A stretch of 64,000 nucleotides of DNA from Pseudopyrenochaeta lycopersici. Lineage: Eukaryota > Ascomycota > Dothideomycetes > Pleosporales > Pseudopyrenochaetaceae. Below, in pieces: positions 1 to 14,567 of this stretch. The notes beneath the pieces were generated by a model. That model was not told the DNA's origin, did no database searches, and saw nothing but the letters and a program-made list of their open reading frames with translations. Within the stretch, counting starts at the first letter, position 1, and each line of letters begins with the position of its first letter. The stretch covers positions 1,922,001 through 1,986,000 of the forward strand of contig NHZP01000001.1 of the NCBI GenBank assembly GCA_003313425.1. Reading direction: 5' to 3'. The position numbers and the translations under genes were made by a program.

Positions 1-3000
1 AGATCCGCTAGTCTTGGGTTTTTGAAGACATCAATGAAGGAGAGTTCTAGTTTTTCAGCCTGTGCAGCGGCCACGAGCCGCATCGCCGAGATAGAGTCGC
101 CACCAAGACGCTGTGCTTCGTTAGTGATCATCACATAGACTCTGAAACGCACGGAACTCACAATAAAATTGTCGTCGATGCCAATTGATGAGGCTGGTAG
201 ATTTAACACTGAGCACACAGCTTTATGGATTGTTCTTTCAGCTTCAGTAGTTGGCTGTATTTTATTTGCTGCACTGTTTAGCCGGTAGGTTGCCATCGCC
301 TCACGGCTGAGATCTTGGACAAGGTTTCGTAAACGATTTCGGTCAAGTTTGCCAGCGGACGTCCAGGGCATCCTTGTGACTGGGATAAAGATAGACGGAA
401 TCATGTACGACGGCAATGCACCAGCAAGACCATTCTCGGCTCTCTTGCATAGACCGCGGATATCATCGTTCATAGAGAGGAGAAGCTCATCACCGGCTGA
501 TGGTTGGGTCGATATCGAGTGAGCCGTGTCCAAGTCCTCTATTGATTGGTCCTGGACAAATGCGAAGAAGACGGCCAAAGCCTTCGCAGAGCTGCGACTG
601 GACGGGGCAACCAATTCTACCGCAGACTGTACGTTCTCAGGAAAATTCTTGTCCACGTGGTACTCAATCTCGCCAAGCTCAATTCGTTGGCCATTAAGCT
701 TGATCTGAGTGTCTTTACGTCCAATATAGCTGATCGACCCGTCAGAGTTGTAACGGACCAAATCTCCCGACTTGTACATGCGCGAAACCTGAAATACTTC
801 TTCACAGGAAAGCAGAGTCTTAGCCCAAGCGGGGTTGCTAATGAATGCCTTGGCTGTCTTCGCTTCGTCGTTGAGATATCCACGAGCAACAGTAGGTCCC
901 TCAATGAGCAATTCCCCAACACTGCCCACAGGCATGAGTTTGTCATGATTACGAGGATGCACGATCCATAGCCTGCACCCAGATGGGAAGCCTATGGTTG
1001 CGGGCTCAGTCTCGATCAGCTTGTGGTCCAAGGTGGATTTGTAGCCGGTAGCAGCGACGACTGCCGTCTCGGTTGGACCGTATGCTGCCAACAATTAACT
1101 CGGTCTCACAGCAGATTATGAGGTCGGAAGTATTACTCACCATTGATGAAGCATGCGCTATTGCCCCATTTCTTTATGACAGGACCCGAAAGAGCTTCAC
1201 CACCAGCCACCAGAGTCTTCAGACAAGGCACGCGGTCAGGCTCTATTGTTCCAAGAACAGACGGAGTCAACAAAGACCAGTTTGCCCTCAACTTACGGAT
1301 TGCACCGGCAGGATTATTCATCCTATCATCATCGGTCGGTACGCATACAGTGGCACCAACAGTGAGCGCAGAGAGTATCTCTATGCAGCTAGCATCAAAT
1401 GTATAGCTGGCAAATTGGAAGGTACGCGAGGTTGCGTTGATGTGCATGCGACGCGTAAATGCAGCCGCACTGGTACAAAAGGCTTGATGCGGGATTATTG
1501 TGCCTTTTGGTTTGCCGGTCGTGCCTGACGTGAAGAGACAATAGGCTGCATGATCTGGAGAAACAATTGACTTCGGTTTCGAACCGTTTGGCAATGATAG
1601 CTTCTTGATTGAGCGATGATCGACAACGAGACGTATGGCTGCAACTTCGCTTGCTTTTGCATAGTGGCTCCGGGAGCACAGAACGACATTGGCACCCACA
1701 TCGGCGATGAGCTCCTGAAGGCGGGTCTGTGGATGTTTCGGATCGAGCGGAACGTATGCTCCTCCGGCTTTCATGATGGCAATCATACTGACGATGGCCC
1801 ATGAAGATTTCTCAAACAATATAGGAACAAAGGTCTCTGTAATAATGCCGATATTCTGGAGGTGGACCGCGAGTTGATCGGTGATTTTGTCGAACTCTTG
1901 ATATGTAAAAGTTCCGTCCCAGCCTTCGACCGCTTTAGTAGAGCGCGGCCGTGCCAGTGCTTGATCATGAATGACGTCGTGTACACACCGACGTATGGGG
2001 GATGGGAGTTCGCTATTCAAGTCCATTATTTGGCGGAGGCTGCTCGACGTGAAAATGTCCAATTTACCCACAGTGCAATCTGGACCACTGGTGTCCACGA
2101 TAGAGTGCAGAATTTTCTCGAAAGTATCAGCCATGTTCTGCGCCTGCGCAGCGCAGATCTTATCTTTCCAGAAACCAAAGTCAACAGATATGGTCTCATC
2201 AACAACGTCTGCATTGAGGATGACGGCATATTCTCCGGGATCGTCCGCTTCCATATTCTCGTAAACTAGTGCTGTTTCCTCCGGATCGTGCGAGATTTGC
2301 CTCCTTTGGAAAGTGAAGGCAGTGTTGAAAAGCGCGGGTAGCTGCAACTCGTGTTGTACATCTGCAAGTGAACAGCTCTGGTGCGACAAAGCATCTATAG
2401 ATCCAGTTTGCAGAGCTTCCAGGAGCTGCATGATTGTGGTATCATCTGAGAACGTAAGGCGCACGATGAGCATATTGACGAAGCACCCTACAGCTTCGTC
2501 AATATTTTTCACGGGGATGTCACGACCTGATGCTACCAGTCCGAATGATATGTCAGAGGCACCGACAAAGCAGTGCAGAGTCAGTGCCCAAGCCAGTTGG
2601 AGAACGTTTGACAAAGTTACGCCGTTCTTCTTGCAGAAGGCTTGTATGACATCAGTACCTCCAACATGAATGTCGATAGAACCAGATTCATGAACAGCGA
2701 ACTTTCCGTCATTGAGATTGGGGAAAAAGCAGGGCTCCACTCCGGACAGGTATGTCTTCCAGTATGCAACATCTTCGTCCCTAGAGCTACCTAGAATGTA
2801 CGCAATGTAATCGGAATAGAGCGGCCCAGAGTCGGCTCGAGATAGCTTCCTGTCGTATGCCCGGGCGAGGTCGCTGAGTATATTCGCCACGGACGTCCCA
2901 TCATTGATGGTATGACTGAGCTCCAATTTAACCCAAACTTTGTTTGTCTTTGTTTTGCAGATGGTCATGCGATGAGGCGCAGTGGCTTCGCGACAGTCGA

Positions 3001-6000
3001 TAGAGGGTAGTGATCGCAGCGTATTCGCAACTTTGGTGTCCTCACAATCTGTGATAAATCGAATCCTTCCAGCCCTATCTTTCAAGACAACTTGATCCTT
3101 CGACCCGTTCTTTGCAAGGCTATCAATGAATATAGTCCGCAAAGCTGGGTGCCGATTGACTACGACTTGCCATGCTTCGGCGAGTCTTTGTGGCTCCACA
3201 TACTGTACCGAACTTGTCGATTGAACTTCGAAGATCGTATGATAAATGTACAGTCCGGGATTTCTTGACTGTGTCAATAGCAGACCTTGTTGCATAGGAG
3301 AGGCAGGATATATGTCTTCGACATCTTTGATGGTAACGTCTATAGGGAGCACAGCACGGAGCCTAGTGATACCGTTGTAAAGCAGTGGTAAATGCCTAAA
3401 GTTGCTCAAAGTAGGCTGTGGCTGCACTTGGAGTAGCTCGTCAACAGCATCGATGAGTGTCTGCCGGCACAGTGCCACCCAGGTTTGGATCTCATGTTGG
3501 CGCTTCATGTGTCGGTTCCAAGCAAATGACAACTTGATAGCTCCCTGAGATACAGCTGCAGTGATGTCAAAAAGTGCAAGGCGAGGTACGTCGTCACCAA
3601 TTTCGTGGGATTCAACTTCATGGAGAGGTTGAATCAAAGCCTCTTTACGGTCGAGATTCTGCGACCTTCCAAGATAATTGAATATCACTTCAGCCGGCCA
3701 ATGACTAGCAAATAATGCTTGGCCCTGTTCGGTAAGGTTTCTATAAGCGAAGTACGTTCGTCCTTTATCGGGAGTACGTTCTCTGACGTCTTTCACCCAT
3801 CTTATAGTACTGATCATATCCGTTGGCTGGTCTAGGGGTACTGAGAGGTGAATAGGCGTGAGAGTGGTAAACCATCCAATTGTACGAGAGAGGTCTTGCC
3901 AGGAGTTGAAGGTCTCTCGACCGTGGCCTTCATTGTGGATGGTAACAGCATGTCTATCTGGAAATGCCCTACGGAAGGACTCGAGGAGTGCGGCAACCAG
4001 GATATCCAAAATTTCGGTAGCGAGCGCGTCTTGGGCCCCAAGCAGAAGCATGGTATCCTTGGTGCTCAGCTGGATATCTTCCTCAATCGTGTCGCCACTG
4101 ATGTTGCGCCGATCTTTCATACCCCAGTATTCAAGGTCAGCGGGCACAATATCTCTCAGGGGAAAGACTTTTCCCGCAGTCGCCTGTTTAGCTTGCACAG
4201 ATTGCTGATATAACCATTTATGGTACGGAAGGCTTGCAGGTGAAGTTGTAGTGCCGCTAAGGAGATTTTGTAAGTCTTCGAGGAGGATACCCCAAGAGAC
4301 CACATCGATGATGAGATGATGCGCAATGAGTGCTACCGCCTGAGAGAACGTAGAATGGATAGTGAAGATTTCGACTGCAAATAGTGGGCCGTTGACTATG
4401 TCCATTGTTGCCTGGCTATCATCGACGATTGGTCTCATCTCAGTATCGTTCGCTGTTTCAACGTGATGTTGTCGCAATCGAAACGAATTGTTCACCTCCT
4501 TTTCGATACGTTGATGCCATATTCGAGACTCATCTCTGAAGAAACGTGCACGTAGCATCGGATGCATAGCTACAAGCGTAGTTATTGCAGATCTGATCTC
4601 GTCGACCTCGAAATTCCTTGCGAGGCGGAAAATTTCAGTTTGGTTGAAGTGATTATAGGAGTTGCCAACGGTCGTGAAAAAAACCTTCTGGATGGGAGAG
4701 ATATCGAAAGGCAAGTTGAACTCCTCTGCTTCTGGCTCGTGTTTTGGGTACTCCTGGGATGCATCAATGGTTGTGGCCAACATGGTGATAGATTTGGAGC
4801 GGATAATATCTTGCACGCTAACCGCAAAACCTTGAGCTCGGCATTGAGACGACTAGACATGGTTAGCAAACCTTTCGAAAAGCGTAGTTGAAATGACATG
4901 TAAATTTTACAAGATTCTCTAAGCTCTTTTGTTCAATCTCTCAATAATGAAATTGATTAGAGAAGTTGCGTGTAGTGTCCGGGGGAAAAGTCTTATGAGA
5001 GGTACGTACCACCTGCATTGCCGCAATCGAGTCGCCACCCAGGTGAAGGAACGACTGGTTGAGGCGTATATCATCTTGATTTAGGCTCAGAACGTTTGCG
5101 AAAATCGCCTGAAGTTTGAGCTCAACAGCGGTGGCATCATCCTGAGTGCTGTCATGGCCTACTGCTGAAATTGCACGGTAAGTGTCCTTGTCGATTTGTT
5201 CCAGCCACTGCGCGACTCGTCTACGATCCATTTTGCCCGAAGGCATCAGCGGAAATTGCGTGATGACAACCCATAGAGATGGAACCATGTATGCGGGCAA
5301 GTGGTCACACAAGCGATCTCGGATACTACTGATACTTGACGAAGCGATTTCTTGAGGTAGTATGTGCAAGACATCGAGTGAGGCTGTGGCAGATGAAGCA
5401 TCTTGGAGAGATACAACGCCAATAAGACGTCTCGCACAAAGACCAGATGTAGGGACGATTGCTACAGCGTTCTGTACAAGGCGGTCGTCCATAAGGTGGT
5501 GTTCTACTTCAGATAGTTCAAGTCGTTGCCCTCGAACTTTGGTTTGCGAGTCTTTTCTGCCAAGATACTGATTTTGTGAGCATAACATCGCAATGTTTCA
5601 ATGCGTAGATTACTTACAAGCATTGTACCATCCTCATTATACTTGACAAGATCTCCCGTCTTGTACATACGTAGTTTACGTGTATCGTCCGGGGGAAGTA
5701 CACTCCTGGTCCACTTCGCTCTATGAATGAACGCGTGCGCAGTCTTCTCGGCATTGTTAAGATAGCCTGCACCTACTGCTCCTCCTTCAAGTACAAGCTC
5801 TCCAATTGCCCCAACCGGCGCGAGTATATCATGGTTATGCTTGGCAACAACCCAACCACGCCCCGTCACTACCTTGCCAAGGTTATTCGGCTTTGTATGT
5901 GGTGTCATTATGTTCAATGTAGCAACTGCACTGCACTCGGTGGGACCATAGCCATTACCGAGTGTGACCCTATCAGCCCAGGTTATGAGGTCCTGTTGTG

Positions 6001-9000
6001 ACATTGCCTCGCCGACAAGAATGAGTGTTCTCAACTGTGGTACCTGTGGAGGCTGTATCATTCGCACAACTGAAGGAGTTAATGCAGCCCAGTTGACTTT
6101 GAATTTGTTGATGACGCCCACAAGATCGTTTGTTCGGGATTCTTGGTCAGGCACACAGACGGTCCCGCCGCGCATCAATGTACTGAGTATTTCTATCAAG
6201 CAAGCATCGAAGGTATATGACGCAAATTGAAGCACTCTGGAAAATTTCGAAATTTTCCACCTAGGGGCGAAGGCAGTTGAACTGGTAACCCAATGGGCAT
6301 GGTTGATCACCGCGCCTTTAGGCTTTCCAGTTGAGCCCGAGGTGTAGAATATATATGCCGGGGACTCGCTCTCCACATTAGGTAGAGTATGCAAGGATGC
6401 ATTGCTCTTTTTCGTGATGTCTTGATTGACGACAAGAGTGCTACATGGGATAGATTGACACAATTTCTCATATTGCGGGGCGCAAAGAATGAGTTCAGCT
6501 TTGACGTCGGTAACGATGGCGCGCAGTCGAAGGATTGGTGCCTCAAAATCCAACGGTACAAATGCTGCACCTGCTTTGAGCACACCTAGAATGGCTACCA
6601 CCGTCCAACCTGACTTTGCAAAGCAAACTGGAACACATTGCTGAGGCCTCACTCCGAGTGACACAAGTCTAGAAGCAAGTCGTGAAGCCCGCTCATCTAG
6701 CTCTCGATATGTCATGACTCCAGTATCCCAAGCATCTATGGCAGGAGCCATCGGCTGTGTAGTAGTCTGATCTTCCGTGATCACGTTGTGGATAGACCGA
6801 TTGACGATTGGGACGGACTTGTTGTTCCATCCAGCAATAGTCTCGCAATCCGACGGGGAAAAAAATTCTGCGTCGTCTAATCTTCGATTAAGTGCTTGAG
6901 GAGAGTTGAAGCAGCTTAAAATGAAGTCAAATTGTTGCATTAAACGTTGAACCAGCCAATTCTCCACGACTCTATTATCGTAAAGAGCTTCAATTTGCAC
7001 ACCGTCCGACGACACCTTGGCATTAAAGATGAGTGCGTAGCTGAAGAAGTCCGTGCCAATAGTATTAGAACTATGCATTTCCCATAGTTCGCTCTGAGCG
7101 TCCTGCAAGTCTTCTCCTGCCTCTATGCCTAGGAAGCTTTGGAAGTTGCAAGCCACGGCCGTCTCAGAACTCAACTTGCGGATGTGCTGCAGTCCGGCAA
7201 ACTGATACGGCAAAGACATCGAAGATTGTTTTTGAGTTTCTTTTAGGTATTCGTGCACAGAAAGTTGCCTATTTAGTTGTAGTCGGACGGGCGCTGTCGT
7301 AATGGTTGGTCCTATGATGGCTTCAATACCAGAGACAGACGCTTCCCGCCCGCTGTTCGTCTCCCCCCAAATCACGTCGTCAGACCCAGAGTATGTGGCC
7401 AAGAGCAAACCCCAAGCTGCGCGGATCATTGATGGAAGAGTAACTTCAATGCTTGCCTCTCGAGTTATCTGCACGTGATGCAGCAGCTGGCTGTTTGCCT
7501 CCACCCTGTGATCGGGAGATGGTAATTGGGGGAATTGAGGGGCGGTCATGTTGTCAAGATTAGAGATCCAGAATTCATCCGACTCCTTTTGATTGAGAGT
7601 TGATAGGTACTTGATGAACCTGGAGTATGGGACGGAAGCTGGGACATCTTGTGTAGTGCGGCGATAGAAAGACTCGACCTTGCGAAATAAGCTTGCCCAG
7701 CTCCAGCCATCGTAAACCGCATGATGTGCTGTCCAAATAAAGAAAGGCGTGTTGGTATCCTCACCGACTATAGTAAATGTAGTAAGGGGCGCTCCATTCT
7801 TGGCTGGAAGCCTTCGAGTGATTTCGCTGATGTCCTCGAGATTTGTGACTGTGTGCCATGCTGGTTTCTCTCGCAACACAACCTGCAGAAAGCCGTGTTC
7901 CTCCGTGTATATGATACGTGTGCGGAGAGTGGCTTCTGTCTCAATGACTGCGTTCCATGCTTTTTTGAAATGGACTAAGTCGATATCGGATGGCAAGCGA
8001 TAAATGGGTTGGACGACATATGTCCCAGGATCCTTATTAGATAGCATTATGAGCCCTTCTTGCAACTTGCTGCATGGGTAGATATCCTCAATAATGTCGG
8101 GGAGGACACCGCATTCAGATGATGCGAGTTCCACGATGCGCTGCCGCGAAGTTTTAGGGAGGAGTTCGAAAGGAACTGTGTCCGGCTCTGGCCCTTCTGA
8201 GAGCTCTTCGGAGCATACCACAACGGCAGTGGCGGCCATATCCAGCAACCTTGGCTGTGCGAAGACATTTGCTACATTGAGCGCGAGGCCTTCCCTCCTA
8301 GCAGCCGTCACAAGCCGCATTGCACTGATTGAGTCCCCACCAAGGCGGAAAAAGGAGTCTTCTGCGCCTACAGCATCAGCAGCCAGCTTCAATACAGATG
8401 CCCAGATGCTAGCCAAGGTGATTTCTTTCTGTCCTGATGGTGCACGCCCGCTCTTCCCTGCAAGGCGATAGGCTGTCAATTGCGATTCAGGGACACCCGC
8501 AGCTAGCTGCCGCAATACTTTGCGATCGAGCTTACCCGATGTTGTCATTGGCATATCTGTGACCGGCATGAACATAGAGGGTACATAGTATACTGGTAGC
8601 TCATTGGCGAGAGCAACTTCTACTTGCTTGGCCGTAGAGCGCACCAGTTCAGTCATCTCGCTGATGTTAGGCGGTAACTCCGCCCCAGAAACGGCTGGAT
8701 TGCCTTGGAAACACATGAATGCTACAAGAGCCTTGGTGGCATTACTGTCGTTGAATTTAACAAGCTCTACCGCCGATTTGGCACCGACTGGAAGATTGAG
8801 CTTGAGATGATGTTCGATCTCACCAAGTTCGATACGTTGACCGTGCAACTATAGATCGTTAGGTACTACGATGTCTCAGTGAGGATATATAATAGCTCAC
8901 CTTTACCTGACTATCTTTCCGTCCGAGGTATATCATTTCTCCTTCTGAAGTGTATTGAACGAGATCACCCGTGCAGTAGAATCTACGCCCAGCGGCCTCT

Positions 9001-12000
9001 TTGGTATATGCCCATTCAGGATCCATGATAAATGCCGCTTGTGTTTTCTCGCAGTCATTCAGGTAGCCACGGCTTAGAATAGGTCCTTCGAGAAGTAGTT
9101 CCCCTTTGCAGCCGATTGGCATGAGACGATTGCGATTCTCGGGATCTACGACCCAAGAAACACATCCAATGGCCTTTCCAATGTTTGTGGCTTCACCACC
9201 ATCTTTGAAGTCCCTCCAAGCCGAGTTAATGGATGCTTCGCTAGGGCCGTACTGGCCCATGACGCTCATATGGGGACTCCACAAGTCGATCAACGCCTTG
9301 GTGAGAGGCTCTGCCCCAAGGCACATGCGTTTTAGAGTTGGAACTTCCGCAGGACTGAGCAGGGCAGCGACAGTAGGTGTTAGATCCACGATATTGACAT
9401 TCATTCTGCCAATAGCACCAGCAAGATCGTTGACACGGTCAGCCTCAGAAGGTACGCACACACAACCCCCTCTTTGCAGAGTTGTAAACATCTCCTCAAG
9501 CGAATTGTCAAATGTGTACGAGGCGAATTGGAGCATACGTGATTCCGGACCAAGACCAATCTTCGAACCATGAGCCTCTGCACTAGTGACTATAGCTGAG
9601 TGTTCAAGCACGACACCCTTGGGCCGCCCGGTACTCCCACTTGTGAAGATCACAAAGACAGGGTTGTGTGGCTGGACGCTGGTGCAGGCCGGCCCTTCTG
9701 CATCCGGCAGACTGTCCAAGAACTCGGGATCGAGGACAACAACTTTCGAGGCAAGACCATCGAAATTATGTGCGCGGACAGACGTAGTCAACACGACATT
9801 AGCCCCTGCATCCTCTAGACGGGTCTGGAGAGCAGGCCTTGGATGCGTTGCGTCGAGTGGAACAGCTGCGCCCCCTGCTTTTAGAACTGAGAGCATGGCG
9901 ACAATTGCAAGCACGCTCTTGTCAAAACATGTGGGGACAAAGACCTCAGGCTTAACCCCTAGCTTAACAAGATAATGTGCAAGGCGATTGGTGACCGCAT
10001 CAAGCTCACCATACGTGTAGCTCCCATCGAAACCGAAAACTGCAGGTGCATCGGGGTGCGTCGCCGCCCATGATGCGAATCTATGGTGCACACACTCGTT
10101 CAACGTCGCTGGCATGACGTTCCAATCCTGGATTTGCTGCAAGTGCTTAGAACTAATGTGGTCTAATGTGGAAATGCGTCGTTTGGCATTATAAACGATG
10201 TTTTCAAGAGCCCGAGCAAAGGTGCTGGCTACATTGGCAGCTTGGGCTGAGGAGAGATGATCTGTCCAGTAATCCAAATCGACGGCCGTAGTACTATCGC
10301 CCACTTCGATATTAAGACTGACTGGATACCTGAAATTGAACAAAATAGTTAGCGTCTTGTTTAGTAAACAGTTTAGGGAAGATATCGAGGTAGTACAACC
10401 ACCTTTAGAATGTGTTGTACACTTTTTTTTTGCAGGGAGATCATAATTGGAAATATTTGTTACCAAATCTGGAATGACTATAGGCTCTAGACCAGACAGA
10501 AAAGGACTTACTCTGTAGGATCATAAATCGGGCGAGACTCCACTATCTGAAGACGTGTACTGTCCCTGGTAACTTCTTGGGGAAGGCGTCGGTAGGACAA
10601 GGCTGTGTTGAAGAGGCTGGCTCCAGAAAGATCTAGAACGTGCTGGACATCTGCCAAAGCAATATGACGATGTGGAATGGCCTCCATATAGTCTCTCTGA
10701 ACGTCTTGGAGAACATCGAGGAGACAGCGCGAGCCATCGGAAAGGTTCACTCGACAAACAAGCGTGTTGATGACTGGGCCACACATCTCCTCGATGCCTT
10801 GGACTTCCTCGGAGTCTCGAGCAGACGTGAGGTATCCAAAAGTGACATCATCGCTGCCCACATAGCAGCTAAGAGTGAGAGCCCACGCTCCATGGAAGAC
10901 ATTAGACAACGTAATGCCATGCGTATTGCAGAAGCCTTGTAGATCAGGCAGTCCAATACTGCTTAGATCTAGACGAATAGTGGCCAGTTGCTTCTCTACA
11001 GTCTGCCCGTCATCGAGGACAGGAAAGGAGCAAACTTCGCTGCCGCTGAGATAGGTTTTCCAGAACTCGAGACTAGTCTCTTGGGGTTGCTTCATCAGCC
11101 ACGAAATGTAATCACTATAAGGCGGCCCTTCCAGGCGGAGCTGGCCTTCACAGGCTTTCTGAAGATCGGCAACTAACATGCTCATTGAGTGGCCGTCCAT
11201 GATGGCGTGGCTGATTTCCAAGGAGCAGAATGTCTTTCCATCAGCGGTGGTGCATACAGTAAAGCGATGATTAGGGCATTTGCCGTCGTTATAGTTGACT
11301 TGACGCTGCTGCTCGATGAGTCTGATAGCTTCTGTCTCATTCTCGCAAGCGACATGGACGATGTTTGCGTCGATATTCTTCAGAACGACCTGGCTAAAGA
11401 GACCGTCTTTTGCGCCCACGTTCTCCAGGAACACTGTTCGCAGCGCTGGATGGCGCTGAACGACTTGACGCCAAGCACCAGCGACACTCTCCCAGGCGAT
11501 TTGGCCATTAGGCGCCTTGATCTCATGAAGGGTAGCGGCGGCGTAGAAACCAGCATCCTTTGTCTGTGAGAGTAAAAGCCCCTCCTGCATGTTTGAGCAT
11601 GGATACACATCCTCAAGATCAGATTCCGTGATATCCATAGATGAAAGCTTATTTATCAAGGAGTGGAAGCTGTCTTCGTTTAAGGAGAGAAGGGGAAAGT
11701 CGCTAAGGGTTGGCTTAGGATCAAGCACAGCAAGTCCTTGGATCATGCCCGATAGGGTTGTTTGGCATTCGGAGATCCACTGATGAATGAGAGCTTGATG
11801 CTTCATATGGCCGTTGAATGTAAATGCAACTTTGAGATGACCTTTGAAAACAAACGCCGATATCTCGAAGAGTCCCCATCGGCAGGTTGCATGACCAAAA
11901 TCCGACGTTCCACCAGCTTTACCAGTCTCGCCGGCCATGGTTCCTGAAGGTCGAAGGAGAGCATCAGACCTTTCAAGTTGCTAAAATGAACGGTTAAAAG

Positions 12001-13642
12001 GCTTCATTTTCCCGGAATCTTCTACGTACCTGGTATTGACCAAGATAGTTGAACAAGATTTCCATAGGCCAGTGAGTTTTGAAGTGCGCGCGTCCATCTT
12101 CAGTGAGACATCGCCGAGCAAAATACGGTCGACCATTTCCAGGGATTCGCCTTTTAAAGTCCTTGATTTTGCGTACTGTTTCCGTAGGGACTACGGAAGG
12201 CGATACTAGTATGGGAGATACTGAGAAAGATGTTAGCAAAGTTCTGTAAACACTTGACAAACTGAGTGCTATAGAAGGCTAGTTCAGAGCCTTGAGTCTC
12301 GCAATAAGTTCTAACTGAGGTTCTTTTTGAAGTTGGTGTACCGGATTACAAGAAGAAATATGTGGGCCAAAAGCGAATATAATAGGCTTACAAGCGGTGA
12401 ACCACCCGACGGTTCGAGTGATATCAATATCTGAGCTCCATGGTTCACGTCCATGGCCCTCGTTGAAGATTGCAGGGACAGGGCGGTCAGTGAAAACACG
12501 AGACCACGACTGAATCAGAGATGCCAGCAAGACTTCGACGGGTTCCGTCTTGTAAGCATTGTGACAGCTGGTCAAGAATGCAGAGGTGAGATCTGTCTCA
12601 AGTTCAAAGCTGGCATGGCTGGCATTGCCATACGTGTTGTCTTGATGCTCAATGCCCCAGTAGGAGAAGTCCATAGCAGGAACATCAACGGGCGGAAGAA
12701 TTTCATCAAACTGAAGGGTCTCAGCGTGCTCACTTTGCAACTCAGCCCATTTCTGGAACGGGAGTGCAGGTGCAAGTAGCTGTCCACCTTTCAAGATTTC
12801 CTCGAGCTCTTCCAGGAGTAGTCGCCACGTTACCAGGTCAACGACTAAGTGGTGGCCAGTAAGAAAAGCATATTGCTCATTGCCGAGATCAAATAGATCG
12901 GCTGCGAATAACGGCCCATTAGCATGATTGAAACATTGCTGTGAATCCTCAATCAGGACGTCAATTTCGGCTTGTGACGAGACTTTCGAATACCGAAAGC
13001 GATGAGAACCCGATATATCGTCTAGTGAACGGTAAGCGAATCGTTGGAGCGAACAGGTAGCTACCTTTGAGATTCAAGGTATTGAGAGTACAGTAGACAG
13101 CAACAACGCCTATGATAAAGATTCTACAGCATGCAGTGAGGGGATCGATAAGGGATCAACTCACTTGTAAGACGCTGTTGCCAACCATCTTTTTCTGAGA
13201 ATGAGAAACGTGCACGCAACATAGAGTGACGCCCAACCAACTGCTCCACTGCATTTTGGAACTGTTGAACAGTTGTCCGTTGAGTTACCTGGAGATAGAA
13301 TGACTGGTTGAAGTGGCCGTCCGTGTTAGGCCGCTGAAAATAGAGAGATTGAATCGGTGAGAGATCAAAAGGCTCATCGAAGTACTCTTGGTGGTCGTAG
13401 GACGAGTTGTCGAGTTCTTTGACAGCACCCGCCAGCTGGGTGATGGATCGACATCGCAGAACTTCCTGCACGCCGAGACTCATGCCTTCCTTGCGACATT
13501 GACCAACTACCTGCATTGCAGAAATTGAATCTCCACCTACAGACAGGAAAGATTGGTCAAGTGCGACGTGTGGCAGATTCAACACGTGCGCCCAGATGGC
13601 CTGGAGGCTTTTCTCCACATGGCTAGCAGGCTCAGGTTCCAT
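1..13642 (-). CDS. Multimodular non-ribosomal peptide synthetase (3' end off the left edge)
   Basis: Builds a peptide by the thiotemplate mechanism. Domains from 13642 downward: T1 (VGGDSISAM, ~13.5 kb), E1 (HHLVVDLVTW ~12.85 kb, NEGHGRE ~12.45 kb), C1 (SHAIMDG), A2 (~10.15-8.55 kb), T2 (LGGDSISAM ~8.3 kb), C2 (HHAVYDG), A3 (~6.8-5.2 kb), T3 (LGGDSIAAM), E2 (HHLIIDVVSW, NEGHGRE), C3 (SHTINDG), A4 (~2.0-0.33 kb), T4 (LGGDSISAM at the edge). Clear introns: 10330-10511, 8849-8900, 5568-5617, 4853-5009, 1085-1140; others lie in E1. A domains have intact FTSGSTG/FTSGTTG and YGPT/SE cores. By hand alignment the pocket residues are approximately DNEDCGQIN (A2), DAIAIVGAV (A3) and DAILVGAVV (A4), which is tentative. 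The first module has no A domain. The start at 13642 is the first ATG in frame, but a CTTCAG acceptor just upstream allows extra 5' exons. The product is unknown; two E domains predict two D-residues. Confidence 0.93.
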
Positions 13643-14567
13643 ATTCAGTTGTTGATTTTTGGGATTCTGAAGCTCAAATCAGTATGCCATGCGTTGCTCA
13701 TCCCATAAAGGTGGATTGTTGAGTGGATGCGGAAATGCTTGAAACCCGAATTGGATACTAGAACCCCTGCTAAGACTATGTGAAGCCCCAATAAAAGAGA
13801 CAAGGACTCACCGACGATGGGGCCGAAGTGTATGATAAAGCTATATGTTAGCAACAATGTACCTAGGGTACTCACTGTGGTTCACTTTGTCACCGGTGAC
13901 GAGAGCGTACAAGCTGCAAAGGCAGATATGATGCAGCTGGCGAGGAGTGGAGATTACTATGAATGACAATGAATGTCAATCACTCAAGCAGCTGGGGATG
14001 GAAAAATTCAAGCACTTTGAGACAAAAATCTACATAAGCTAGTTCTTCTACCACCTTGAATTGCCTCTCTGCAGCGTTAATTACCCCTAGCGATGTTTGA
14101 AAGAATGAAACCCCCGTCGTAGACTTTTTCGATGAAGTCATAGGTGGATGCTCGCATGCCTCAAGCAAGCCACCAGCACTCCGAGGGCATCGTATGCGAA
14201 CAACCGGTGCCGGCAGACGAACATCGTAGACCAGCATGTTGAAGCGCTAAGTGGAAACCTGCGTGCATCAATTAAAGTGTAGGGGTAATTAGAGCAGATC
14301 TGCACTGCCGCCATCCTCTGTATTGACTCCCACGGTAATCAATTCTCCACCTTGGTAGTCACGCAAGGTTGGCGCGTCGTGACACACGGCGAGGCTGGAT
14401 GCAAGGGTAGACCGGCATTCTGTTGGCAATCAAGACGATGTAAAGGTTTGACGGCTATAGAGTGTTCCCATATTGTGGCGCCCGGGGCTGCGCATGCATC
14501 CCGTGTTCTGATGGATCATCGATGGAACCAGCAGGACCCGACGCATCGGGCCGAAACATAGTTTTTA

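Noticed and set aside
1085..1140. Break in the NRPS A4 domain looking like a premature stop
   Set aside because: A normal 56-base intron (GTGAGT...GGCAG) restores the core motif INAYGPTE. The other breaks between NRPS reading frames are likewise introns.
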